A DNA stretch of 64,000 bases from Agrococcus beijingensis (GTDB lineage Bacteria; Actinomycetota; Actinomycetes; Actinomycetales; Microbacteriaceae): NCBI RefSeq assembly GCF_030758955.1, contig NZ_CP132360.1, positions 77,467 to 141,466 on the forward strand, read 5' to 3'. Position numbers and translations under genes: made by a program. Under the pieces are notes generated by a model. That model searched no databases and had not been told where the DNA came from. It worked only from the letters and a program-made list of their open reading frames with translations. The number at the start of each line of letters is the position of its first letter. Within the stretch, counting starts at the first letter, position 1. Below, piece by piece: positions 23,948-31,122 of this stretch.

Positions 23948-25059
23948 GCGAGCTGCGGATGCGCGGCATCACGGTCGGGTACGGGGCGGATGCGGTGCTC
24001 GAGTCGGTCGATCTGACCGTGCCCGAGGGGTCGATCACCGCGGTGCTCGGCGGCTCGGGCAGCGGCAAGACGACCCTGCTGCGGGTGGTCGCCGGCTTCC
24101 TCCGGCCGCGCGCCGGCGAGGTGCAGATCGGCGGCAGGATGGTCGCGGGCGCCGGCTCCTGGGTGCCACCGGAGCGTCGCGGCGTCGGCTACCTCCGGCA
24201 GGACGGCGGCCTGTTCCCCCATCTGAGCGTCGCGGCGAACGTCGCCTTCGGGCTGCCGTTCCCGCGCGGCCGCCACCGCGCCCGGGTGCTCGAGCTGCTC
24301 GAGCTGGTGGGGCTGCCGGCGGCGCTCGCCGACCGAAGGCCCGATCAGCTCTCGGGCGGGCAGCAGCAGCGGGTGGCGCTCGCGCGGGCGCTCGCGCCGC
24401 GCCCGGCGCTCGTGCTGCTCGACGAGCCCTTCTCGTCGCTCGACGCGGGCCTGCGCGCCGCGACCCGCGAGGCGACCGCCGAGGCGCTCCGCGCGACCGG
24501 AGCGACCGCGGTGCTCGTCACCCACGATCAGGGCGAGGCGCTCTCGTTCGCCGACGAGGTCGCGATCCTCGCGGCGGGCAGGTTCCGTCAGATCAGCACG
24601 CCCGCGGTGCTCTACCGCGAGCCCGTCGACAGCGCGGTGGCGGCGTTCCTGGGCGACGCGGTGCTGCTGCCCGGCCTCGCGAGCCGCGGCAGCGTGCAGA
24701 CCGCGATCGGCGAGCTGCTCGTCGGCGGGTTCGTTCCCGACGGGGCGGTGGAGGTCATGGTGCGACCCGAGCAGATCGCGCTCACGCCGCCAGGCGCGGG
24801 CCGCCTCGACGCGGTCGTGAGCGGCGTGCGCTACTTCGGCCACGATGCGGTGGTGGAGCTGATCGCGGGCGATGGCACCAGGCTCGAGGGCCTCCGGGCC
24901 CGCATCATCGGGCTGCAGGCGCCGGCGCCGGGCGACACGGTCGGCGTCGAGATCGTCGGCCCGGTGCGCGCGTTCTCGCCGGGCGGCGCGGCGACCGGGC
25001 ACCTCCAGGCGCTGCCACCGCAGCCGCTGGGCGACGCGAGCGCGCCGCTCGGCGGCTGA
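23944..25059 (+). CDS. fbpC: Fe(III) ABC importer ATPase (FbpC-like)
   Basis: 371 residues. ATPase motifs: Walker [14 protein letters not shown]-loop [12 protein letters not shown], signature [15 protein letters not shown], Walker [13 protein letters not shown], switch His in [11 protein letters not shown]. The C-terminal TOBE-like domain (about 270-350) includes [14 protein letters not shown], the usual end of FbpC/PotA-type importers. Last gene of the operon that begins at the iron box, and it powers FbpB. A short GC-rich gap with GCGCCCGGCGA direct repeats separates it from the converging maf gene. Confidence 0.93.
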   Translation: MSELRMRGITVGYGADAVLESVDLTVPEGSITAVLGGSGSGKTTLLRVVAGFLRPRAGEVQIGGRMVAGAGSWVPPERRGVGYLRQDGGLFPHLSVAANVAFGLPFPRGRHRARVLELLELVGLPAALADRRPDQLSGGQQQRVALARALAPRPALVLLDEPFSSLDAGLRAATREATAEALRATGATAVLVTHDQGEALSFADEVAILAAGRFRQISTPAVLYREPVDSAVAAFLGDAVLLPGLASRGSVQTAIGELLVGGFVPDGAVEVMVRPEQIALTPPGAGRLDAVVSGVRYFGHDAVVELIAGDGTRLEGLRARIIGLQAPAPGDTVGVEIVGPVRAFSPGGAATGHLQALPPQPLGDASAPLGG

Positions 25060-25119
25060 TCCGCGCCGCGGCGCAGCGCGCCCGGCGAGCGCGCCCGGCG
25101 AGCGCGTCTGGCCAGCGCG

Positions 25120-25773
25120 TCAAGCCAGCGCGACGGGCGGTCGCAGCGTCAGCATCGGCCAGGCCACGCCCAGCTCGCGCGCCAGCCGTCGCACCGCGGG
25201 GATGCTCATGCCGATCACCGTCGACGGGTCGCCGTCGATGCGGTCGATGAACGCGGCGCCGCGGCCGTCGATCGTGAACGCGCCCGCGACCTCCAGCGGC
25301 TCGCCGGTGGCGACGTAGGCGTCGATCTCGGCCTCGTCGATGTCGGGCGAGAAGTCGAGGTGCGTCGCGGTCGTGACGCCTGCGGAGTCCTGGATCCGCC
25401 CGTCACGCACGCGCAGCATCCAATGCCCCGAGTGCAGGATGGCGGATCGCCCCCGCTGGGCGAGCCACCGCTCGCGGGCGCGCTCGGGCGTGTGCGGCTT
25501 GCCGAGCATGGCGCCGTCGAGCTCGAGCGACGAGTCGCCGCCCAGCACCAGGCCGTCGAAGCCGGTGAGGGGATCCTGGTCGAGCAGCGCCTCGGCCTTC
25601 GCCCGGGCCAGCAGCAGCACGTAGTCGGCGGGGGCGAGGGGCCCGTGCTCGGCCTCGTGGGCGGCGATCAGCAGGTCTTCGTCGAGGTCGGTCGGCGTCA
25701 CGATGGGCTCGATGCCGGCCTGGCGCAGCAGCGCGAGGCGGGCGGGGGAGGCGGAGGCGAGGATCAGCTGCAC
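25120..25773 (-). CDS. maf: Maf family nucleotide pyrophosphatase
   Basis: House-cleaning hydrolase that splits non-canonical or UTP/CTP-type nucleotides to the monophosphate, linked to septum formation in Bacillus. 217 residues: LILASASPARLALLRQAG at the N-terminus (substrate loop SxSPxR), a variant acidic segment DLDEDLLIA, the conserved ARAKAEAL, GGDSSLELDG (the usual D-T reads D-S), LGKPHTPERARERW and TIDGRGAAFIDRIDGDPSTVIGM. The GTG at 25773 gives the typical QLILASASP start. Minus-strand GAGGAT at 25780-25785 lies at leaderless spacing. Confidence 0.9.
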   Translation of the reverse strand: MQLILASASPARLALLRQAGIEPIVTPTDLDEDLLIAAHEAEHGPLAPADYVLLLARAKAEALLDQDPLTGFDGLVLGGDSSLELDGAMLGKPHTPERARERWLAQRGRSAILHSGHWMLRVRDGRIQDSAGVTTATHLDFSPDIDEAEIDAYVATGEPLEVAGAFTIDGRGAAFIDRIDGDPSTVIGMSIPAVRRLARELGVAWPMLTLRPPVALA

Positions 25774-25882
25774 GCGACGATCCTCGCATCCGCGAGCGGC
25801 CGGCGCCCGGTGCGTCGGGGGCGCCTGCCGAGGCCGGGCGCGGAGCGCCTCCCGCCCCAGGGCGCGATGGGAGGATGGGGGC

Positions 25883-27166
25883 ATGCCCGCACCCCAGAAC
25901 GCCCAAGGCCAGCTCGCGCCCGGAAAGATCGTCGAGCTCACGATCGACAACGTCGCCCACGGCGGCCGCTTCGTCGGCCGGCACGGCGCGGTCGACGGCG
26001 AGCGCGGTCGGGTCGTCTTCGTGCCCGACACCATGCCCGGCGAGACCGTGCGCGCGCAGATCGTCGACGTGAAGAAGTCGTTCGCCACCGCGGTCGCGCT
26101 CGAGGTCGTCACGCCCGGCGCCGACCGCGTCGAGCACGTCTGGGCCGAGGCCGGCATCGACCGCCAGCCCGCCGAGCGCGCCGGCGGCGCCGAGTTCGGC
26201 CACATCCGCCTCGCCCGCCAGCGCGAGCTGAAGCAGCGCGTCATCGAGGACGCCCTGCAGCGCACCGGCGGCATGACCCGCCAGGTGCCGGTCGCCGCCG
26301 CCCCCGGCGACGACGAGCGCGGCGGCCTCGGCTGGCGCACGCGCGTGCGCCTGCACGTCGACGACCGCGGCCGCCAGGGGCCGTTCGCGCCCCGCAGCCA
26401 CGAGGTCGTGCCGGTCACCGATCTGCCGCTCGCGACCCAGGGCATCCGCCTCTCGGCACAGCTCGACCAGCGACTGCCGCACGTCACGGCCGTCGACTAC
26501 GTCGAGCACGGCGACGGCGAGGTCGACGTGATCGCGATGGAGGGCGCGCCCGAGCGCGGCCGCACCGACACGATCGTCGAGACGGTCGGCGGGCGCGAGT
26601 TCGAGCTCGACCGCTCGGGCTTCTGGCAGGTGCACCGCGAGGCGCCGGGGGTGCTGACGGATGCGGTGCGTCGCGTCATCGACGTCGACGCGCTCGACGC
26701 AGGCGGCTGGCACCTCGACCTCTACGGCGGCGTCGGGCTGTTCGCGGCCACCATCGCCGAGCTGCTGGGGGAGAAGACGCGCGTCACCAGCGTCGAGTCG
26801 GACGAGGTCGCCACCGACCACGCGAGCGAGAACCTCGCCGAGTGGCTCGGCGCGAGCGCCGAGACCGCTCGGGTCGACCGCTGGCTGGCCGACGTGGCGA
26901 AGCGCGCCAGCCGCGCCGAGCGCGACCGCCTCGCCCGCGGCCTCGTGCTGCTCGACCCGCCGCGCGCGGGCGCCGGGCGCGAGGCGATCGAGCACATCGT
27001 CGGGCTCGAGCCGGCGCAGATCATCTACGTCGCGTGCGACCCGGTCGCGCTCGCCCGCGACGCGAAGCTGCTCGGCGAGGCCGGCTGGGAGCCGACGTCG
27101 ATCGAGGCGTTCGACCTGTTTCCGCACACCCACCATGTCGAGGCGGTGGCGTCCTTCCGTCGCTGA
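25883..27166 (+). CDS. TrmA/RlmD-family RNA (uracil-5-)-methyltransferase, cysteine-poor form
   Basis: 427 residues. An N-terminal TRAM domain (VELTIDNVAHGGRFVGRHG, about 15-65) is followed by a Rossmann methyltransferase with LDLYGGVGLFAATIAELLG (SAM), LVLLDPPRAGAG and the catalytic-cysteine motif YVACDPVALARD, and the RNA-contacting FDLFPHTHHVEAV at the end. Family members such as RumA bind an iron-sulphur cluster through four cysteines between the TRAM and the catalytic domains; here that stretch (HVWAEAGIDRQPAERAGGAEF) has none, so this is a cluster-less subgroup. Which uracil (tRNA U54 or 23S) it methylates is not predictable. GGAGG at 25871-25875 sets the start. Confidence 0.88.
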   Translation: MPAPQNAQGQLAPGKIVELTIDNVAHGGRFVGRHGAVDGERGRVVFVPDTMPGETVRAQIVDVKKSFATAVALEVVTPGADRVEHVWAEAGIDRQPAERAGGAEFGHIRLARQRELKQRVIEDALQRTGGMTRQVPVAAAPGDDERGGLGWRTRVRLHVDDRGRQGPFAPRSHEVVPVTDLPLATQGIRLSAQLDQRLPHVTAVDYVEHGDGEVDVIAMEGAPERGRTDTIVETVGGREFELDRSGFWQVHREAPGVLTDAVRRVIDVDALDAGGWHLDLYGGVGLFAATIAELLGEKTRVTSVESDEVATDHASENLAEWLGASAETARVDRWLADVAKRASRAERDRLARGLVLLDPPRAGAGREAIEHIVGLEPAQIIYVACDPVALARDAKLLGEAGWEPTSIEAFDLFPHTHHVEAVASFRR

Positions 27167-27194
27167 GCGGTTCCCGACGCCCGGGACGGGCGTC

Positions 27195-27229
27195 GGCGCT
27201 GGCGTCGCGGCGGAGGCCCGAAAGGGCCT
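27195..27229 (+). repeat. GAAA-loop hairpin repeat, copy 2 (likely terminator of the methyltransferase gene)
   Basis: AGGCCC (27214-27219), GAAA loop, GGGCCT (27224-27229), preceded by GGCGCTGGCGTCGCGGCGG, which differs at one position from copy 1 at 7104. It lies just past the methyltransferase stop. Confidence 0.7.
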
Positions 27230-27246
27230 GCACCGCCAGCTCCAGC

Positions 27247-27264
27247 GCGCACAACGCAAGCCCG
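27247..27264 (+). repeat. Dispersed copy of the 32-bp unit core
   Basis: GCGCACAACGCAAGCCCG is identical to the core of the tandem units at 6354 and 6386. Confidence 0.85.
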
Positions 27265-27324
27265 ACGGAGCGTTCTCGCGGCGAACTGCCGTGCAGCCCG
27301 GCCTGCGTCGCTGATCGGCTCGCT

Positions 27325-27341
27325 CGGGCTTGCGTTGTGCG
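27325..27341 (-). repeat. Inverted copy of the 32-bp unit core
   Basis: CGGGCTTGCGTTGTGCG is the exact reverse complement of 27248-27264. The two 17-bp arms enclose a 60-bp loop between the methyltransferase and dinB genes. Confidence 0.85.
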
Positions 27342-27420
27342 TCGGGGTGCGGGGGAGCGGTGGCGGCGGGCGGCCGCCGCTGGCACACTCGTGTCGCCCA
27401 CCGCTGCGAGGAGGAGCCGC

Positions 27421-27870
27421 ATGGCCGTCAACGACCTGCTCGCCGAGCGCTTCGCCCGCGCCGACCGGCTCTACGCCGACCTCGTCGACGCGCTCACGCC
27501 CGAGCAGCTCGGCTCCCGCCTCGCCGACCTGCCCTCGAGCACCATCGGCGGGCAGCTGTGGTGCGTGCTCGGGGCCCGCGAGAGCTACCCGAATGCCGCG
27601 CGCGCCGGCTCCTGGCAGGGCTTCACCAGCCCGCTGACCGACGAGCAGATGACGGATGCGTCGGCGGTGCGCGCCGCCTTCGCGCAGACGGCCGCCGACG
27701 TCGACGGCTGGCTCGCCGACCTCGAGTCGGACGACGACCTCCGGTACGCTCTCGCGCTGCTGGAGCACGAGACGCAGCACCACGGGCAGCTGATCCGTTA
27801 CCTCTACGGCCTCGGCATCGACCGCCCGGAGTCGTGGCAGCGGCAGTACGCGCTCGACGAGCACGAGTAG
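27421..27870 (+). CDS. DinB/YfiT-like metalloenzyme-fold protein
   Basis: 149 residues, a four-helix-bundle protein of the DinB superfamily, function unknown. The N-terminus (DLLAERFARADRLYADLVDAL) and the LEHETQHHGQLIRYLYGLG segment, with its three histidines, match the late metal-binding motif of the fold. The DxxE pair is less clear. A GAGGAG ribosome-binding site at 27410-27415 precedes the ATG. It stands between the repeat pair and the dehydrogenase gene and has no partner. Confidence 0.75.
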   Translation: MAVNDLLAERFARADRLYADLVDALTPEQLGSRLADLPSSTIGGQLWCVLGARESYPNAARAGSWQGFTSPLTDEQMTDASAVRAAFAQTAADVDGWLADLESDDDLRYALALLEHETQHHGQLIRYLYGLGIDRPESWQRQYALDEHE

Positions 27871-27897
27871 TCGGCCCATCACGGCGCCTGCCACCGC

Positions 27898-27903
27898 TAC
27901 GGT
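27898..27903 (+). promoter_or_regulatory. Putative leaderless -10 box (TACGGT)
   Basis: TACGGT ends 6 nt before the GTG at 27910 of the dehydrogenase gene; no ribosome-binding site. Confidence 0.55.
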
Positions 27904-27909
27904 TGCCGC

Positions 27910-28884
27910 GTGAGAGCAGCGGTCAGCGAACGGTACGGCGGGGCGGATGTCGTGGTCGTGCAGGAGGTCGCGGCACCGGTTCCGGGCGACGACGAGATCC
28001 TGATCCGCGTCGATGCCACGACGGTCAACCGCACCGACTGCGCGTACCGCGCCGCGCATCCGTTCTTCATGCGTGCATGGACGGGGCTGCGACGGCCGAC
28101 GCGCACCGTGCTCGGCACCGAGTTCGCGGGCGTCGTCGTCGGTGCGGGCGCCGGTGTCGACCGCTTCGCCGTCGGCGATCGGGTCTTCGGCTACTGCGAG
28201 GGCCGCTTCGGCGCGCACGCCGAGCTGCTGGTGGTGTCGCAGGAGTCGATGGTCGCCACCGTGCCCGAGGGCATCGACCAGGCGACAGCCGCGGCGGCGA
28301 CCGAGGGGAGCCACTACGCGGCGTCGGCGATCCGCCGCTCCGGCGTGCGCGCCGGCGACCGGGTGCTGGTCATCGGCGCGACCGGCGGCATCGGGTCGGC
28401 CGCGGTGCAGCTGCTGGTCGCGGCAGGCGCCGTCGTCACTGCAGTCTGCCCCGCGGCGCACGTCGAGCTCGTGCGCGGCCTCGGCGCCGCAGAGGTCGTC
28501 GCGCTGGAGGACGGCGACGTCACCCGCTCGCCGCGGCGCTTCGACGTCGTCATCGATGCGGTGGGCAAGCGCACGTTCCGCGACGCGCGACGGATCCTCG
28601 AGCCGCGCGGCATCTACGTCTCGTCGGAGCTCGGCCCGGGCTGGCAGAACATCCCGCTCTCGCTGCTGGGCCTCGTGCGCCGCAACGCGCAGCGGGTGGT
28701 GTTCCCCGTGCCGGACGAGGGCCGTCCGGTGATCGAGCGCATCCGGGAGCACCTCGCCGCCGGCACCTTCCGGCCGGTCATCGACCGCACCTATCCGCTC
28801 GAGCAGATCATCGACGCCTACCGCTACGTCGAGACCGGTCAGAAGGTCGGCAACGTCGTGATCGAGGTCAGACCGGCTTCGTGA
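27910..28884 (+). CDS. Zinc-independent medium-chain dehydrogenase/reductase (quinone oxidoreductase-like)
   Basis: 324 residues. Catalytic domain with VLGTEFAGVVVGAG and DRVFGYCEGRFGAHAEL, and nucleotide-binding domain with RVLVIGATGGIGSAAVQLL, where the GxGxxG equivalent is GATGGIG, typical of NADPH-using quinone oxidoreductases. The structural and catalytic zinc cysteines of alcohol dehydrogenases are missing (the only nearby ones are at CAYRAAH and CEG), so it is placed in the zinc-independent group. It ends LEQIIDAYRYVETGQKVGNVVIEV. Substrate unknown. Its 3' end overlaps the FAD-monooxygenase gene by 17 bp in a tail-to-tail arrangement. Confidence 0.85.
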   Translation: MRAAVSERYGGADVVVVQEVAAPVPGDDEILIRVDATTVNRTDCAYRAAHPFFMRAWTGLRRPTRTVLGTEFAGVVVGAGAGVDRFAVGDRVFGYCEGRFGAHAELLVVSQESMVATVPEGIDQATAAAATEGSHYAASAIRRSGVRAGDRVLVIGATGGIGSAAVQLLVAAGAVVTAVCPAAHVELVRGLGAAEVVALEDGDVTRSPRRFDVVIDAVGKRTFRDARRILEPRGIYVSSELGPGWQNIPLSLLGLVRRNAQRVVFPVPDEGRPVIERIREHLAAGTFRPVIDRTYPLEQIIDAYRYVETGQKVGNVVIEVRPAS

Positions 28885-30007
28885 CCCCGCCGGCCGCGCG
28901 CGCCACCAGCGCCGCGACCCCTGGCACCGCGGCCGCCCGCCAGACGGCACGCTGCGCCTCGAGCTCGATGCGGGTGTGCGGCGCGAACGCAGTCGCGTTG
29001 CGGCGGCCGCGCGCCTGCTCCCGCTCGACGATCGGCTGCCAGTCGCGCTCGTAGGCGGCGAGGCCGGCGACGACGTCGCTGGGATGCCGGGCGAACGAGA
29101 GCTCCTCGGCGAGCCGCTCGGCGCCCGCGATCGCCAGCGAGGCGCCCTGACCGGCCAGCAGCGACACCGCGGCGCAGGCGTCGCCCAGCAGCACGGTGCG
29201 GCCGCGCACCCACTGCGGCACGATCGTCTGCGCGACCGCGTCGATGTAGGGCTCCCGCACGCTGCGCAGCGCACGCCTGCCGAGCACGCCCATCCCGGCC
29301 ACCGCCGCGCGGCCCGCGCTCGGCTCGACGCCGCGCAGCACCGCGAAGCCGGTCACCTCGGTGGCGCTCAGCGGCGCGATCATCAGCTGCCGGTCGAGCT
29401 CGACCTGCATCGCGACGCGGCCCTCGAGGTCGGCGACGAGCTCGGCGTCGTCGCCGATCCAGGCGACGGCGGTCAGGCCCGCGATGGGCCGCACGAACTG
29501 CTCGGGCGGTCCCCACACGAGCTGCCGCACGCGCGACCCGACGCCGTCGGCGCCGACCAGCAGGTCTGCCTCGAGCCGCTCCCCGCTCGAGAGCAGCACG
29601 CTCACCTGGCCGCCGTCGTCGAAGACCGTCTCGACCTGCGTGCCCCAGTGCACCGTCGCGCCCTGCGGCAGCGCCGCGAGCAGCGCGTCGACGATCTGCG
29701 GTCGCAGGATCGACAGGTAGCGGCCCTGCACCGCCTGCTCGACCAGCGCGATCGCGAGCTTCGCGCGCACGCGACCCGACCCATCCACGATGCGCAGCTC
29801 GTCGAACGACTCGGCCCGCTCGCGCAGCGCCGGCAGCAGACCGAGCCGCTCGGCGGCGTCGTAGCCCGGCCCGTAGAAGTCGATCAGGTACCCGGATGCG
29901 CGCGGCGCCGGCGCCCGCTCCACCACGTCGACCGTCCACCCGTCGAGCGCGAGGCGGCCCGCCAGGGTGAGTCCGGCGACGCCGGCGCCAGAGACGATCG
30001 CATGCAT
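28868..30007 (-). CDS. FAD-dependent monooxygenase (class A flavoprotein, PHBH-like)
   Basis: 379 residues. The class A fingerprint is complete: AIVSGAGVAGLTLAGRLA with E at VVERAP (dinucleotide fold), LLVGADGVGSRVR (DG motif) and VRGRTVLLGDACAAVSLLAG (GD motif) followed by GASLAIAGAERLAEEL. The SGYLIDFYGPGYDAAERLG segment near residue 38 is seen in TetX-like and related small-molecule hydroxylases. Catalyses NAD(P)H-dependent hydroxylation of an unknown compound. The ATG at 30007 was chosen because TACGGT lies 6 nt upstream. It overlaps the neighbouring dehydrogenase 3' end, but the two are convergent, so they are not in one operon. Confidence 0.85.
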   Translation of the reverse strand: MHAIVSGAGVAGLTLAGRLALDGWTVDVVERAPAPRASGYLIDFYGPGYDAAERLGLLPALRERAESFDELRIVDGSGRVRAKLAIALVEQAVQGRYLSILRPQIVDALLAALPQGATVHWGTQVETVFDDGGQVSVLLSSGERLEADLLVGADGVGSRVRQLVWGPPEQFVRPIAGLTAVAWIGDDAELVADLEGRVAMQVELDRQLMIAPLSATEVTGFAVLRGVEPSAGRAAVAGMGVLGRRALRSVREPYIDAVAQTIVPQWVRGRTVLLGDACAAVSLLAGQGASLAIAGAERLAEELSFARHPSDVVAGLAAYERDWQPIVEREQARGRRNATAFAPHTRIELEAQRAVWRAAAVPGVAALVARAAGGVTKPV

Positions 30008-30013
30008 TGCCGC

Positions 30014-30019
30014 ACCGTA
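30014..30019 (-). promoter_or_regulatory. Putative leaderless -10 box (TACGGT) of the monooxygenase gene
   Basis: On the minus strand TACGGT ends 6 nt before the ATG at 30007. Confidence 0.55.
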
Positions 30020-30041
30020 CTGCCGAAAGCCGCGCGTTGGC

Positions 30042-31004
30042 TCAGCGCAGCAGGTCGAGCAGCGCGCGCTCGCGGGAGCCGCGCAGGCCCATCGTCTCGC
30101 CCGACTCGAAGCGCTCGAACACCTCGGGGTCGATGTAGCTCGACTTCGCGACGGCCGGGGTGTTGCCGAGCGCCTCGGCCACCGCCCGGATCGCATCGCG
30201 CTCCGCACGGGCGCGGGCAGTCTTCGTGCCGGTCTCGCGGGCACGGGCGAGCGACTCGGCGGCGACGAGCGTGCCGTGCAGGGTGCGGAAGTCCTTCGCC
30301 GTGAACTCGCCGCCGGTCGCCTCGCGCACAGCGGCGTTCAGATCGGCGTCGCGCAGCGCGTGCGCGCCGCCCTCGTCGCGCCAGGCGAGCAGGCGAGAGG
30401 CGCCGGAGCGGCGCTCGCGGAGCTCCGCCACGCAGCCGGCGAGCGGCGCGTCGTCGATCGTGACGTCGAACCGCTGGCCCGACTTCGCCGGGAACCGCAG
30501 CCGCACCGCGTCGCCGTCGACGCGCGCGTGGCGGCACAGCAGCGTCATCAGCCCGCGCGTGCCGCGCTCCTCGGCGTAGGCGTCGCCGCCCGCGCGGATC
30601 GCCACCGCGTCGAGCATGCGCATCGCCGCCGCCAGCACCCGCTCGCGCGGCAGCCCCTCGAGCGCCAGGTCGCGGGTGACGCGGCGCCGCATCGCCGGCA
30701 GCGCCTCGGCCAGGTCGAGCGCGCGCTCGTGCTTGGCACGGTCACGGCGGGCGCTCCACTCGGGGTGGTAGCGGTACTGCGTGCGGCCCGCGTCGTCGAC
30801 CCCGGTCGCCTGGATGTGCGCGAGCGGATCGGCCGCGATCCACACGTCGGTCCAGGCAGGCGGCAGCACGAGCGCCTCGGCGCGCTCCCGGTCGGCGGCC
30901 GACACCGCGCGGCCGCTGTCGTGCGCATACGCCCATCCGCGACCCGAACGACGGCGCCGGATGCCCGCATCCGTCTTGGGATGTGCCCTCCGCAGTCGCG
31001 CCAT
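30042..31004 (-). CDS. DNA topoisomerase IB
   Basis: Relaxes positive and negative supercoils by nicking one strand and holding a 3'-phosphotyrosine. 320 residues, the size of the bacterial poxvirus-type enzymes. N-terminal domain: GRGWAYAHDSGRAVSA, then LPPAWTDVWIAADPLAHIQATGVDDAGRTQY R segment. Catalytic domain: MRMLDAVAIRAGGD (catalytic Arg region), EERGTRGLMTLLCRH, FTAKDFRTLHGTLVAA (catalytic Arg/His) and the active-site Tyr in VAKSSYIDPEVFERF. TACGCT at 31011-31016 makes the ATG leaderless. The enzyme is accessory in bacteria, so its presence is a lineage marker and not a replication requirement. Confidence 0.93.
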   Translation of the reverse strand: MARLRRAHPKTDAGIRRRRSGRGWAYAHDSGRAVSAADRERAEALVLPPAWTDVWIAADPLAHIQATGVDDAGRTQYRYHPEWSARRDRAKHERALDLAEALPAMRRRVTRDLALEGLPRERVLAAAMRMLDAVAIRAGGDAYAEERGTRGLMTLLCRHARVDGDAVRLRFPAKSGQRFDVTIDDAPLAGCVAELRERRSGASRLLAWRDEGGAHALRDADLNAAVREATGGEFTAKDFRTLHGTLVAAESLARARETGTKTARARAERDAIRAVAEALGNTPAVAKSSYIDPEVFERFESGETMGLRGSRERALLDLLR

Positions 31005-31010
31005 GGCGGG

Positions 31011-31016
31011 AGCGTA
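31011..31016 (-). promoter_or_regulatory. Putative leaderless -10 box (TACGCT) of the topoisomerase IB gene
   Basis: On the minus strand TACGCT ends 6 nt before the ATG at 31004. Confidence 0.55.
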
Positions 31017-31069
31017 GCCGGGCAGAGCCGTGCGCACGCCGAGTCGGGCGCGGCAGCGGCAGCTCGCGG

Positions 31070-31075
31070 TAGACT
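31070..31075 (+). promoter_or_regulatory. Putative -10 box (TAGACT) of the acyltransferase gene
   Basis: TAGACTCG lies 47 bp before the ATG at 31123. The same octamer TAGACTCG precedes rmlA (50699) and rmlB (48156-48163, minus). Confidence 0.5.
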
Positions 31076-31122
31076 CGCTGGTCGGTCGGCGACCGAGCCC
31101 TCGCGCCGCGACCACCCCCACC

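Noticed and set aside
25060..25119. GCGCCCGGCGA direct repeats considered as a terminator
   Set aside because: Two short copies and no stable stem of useful length; GC-rich background explains them.
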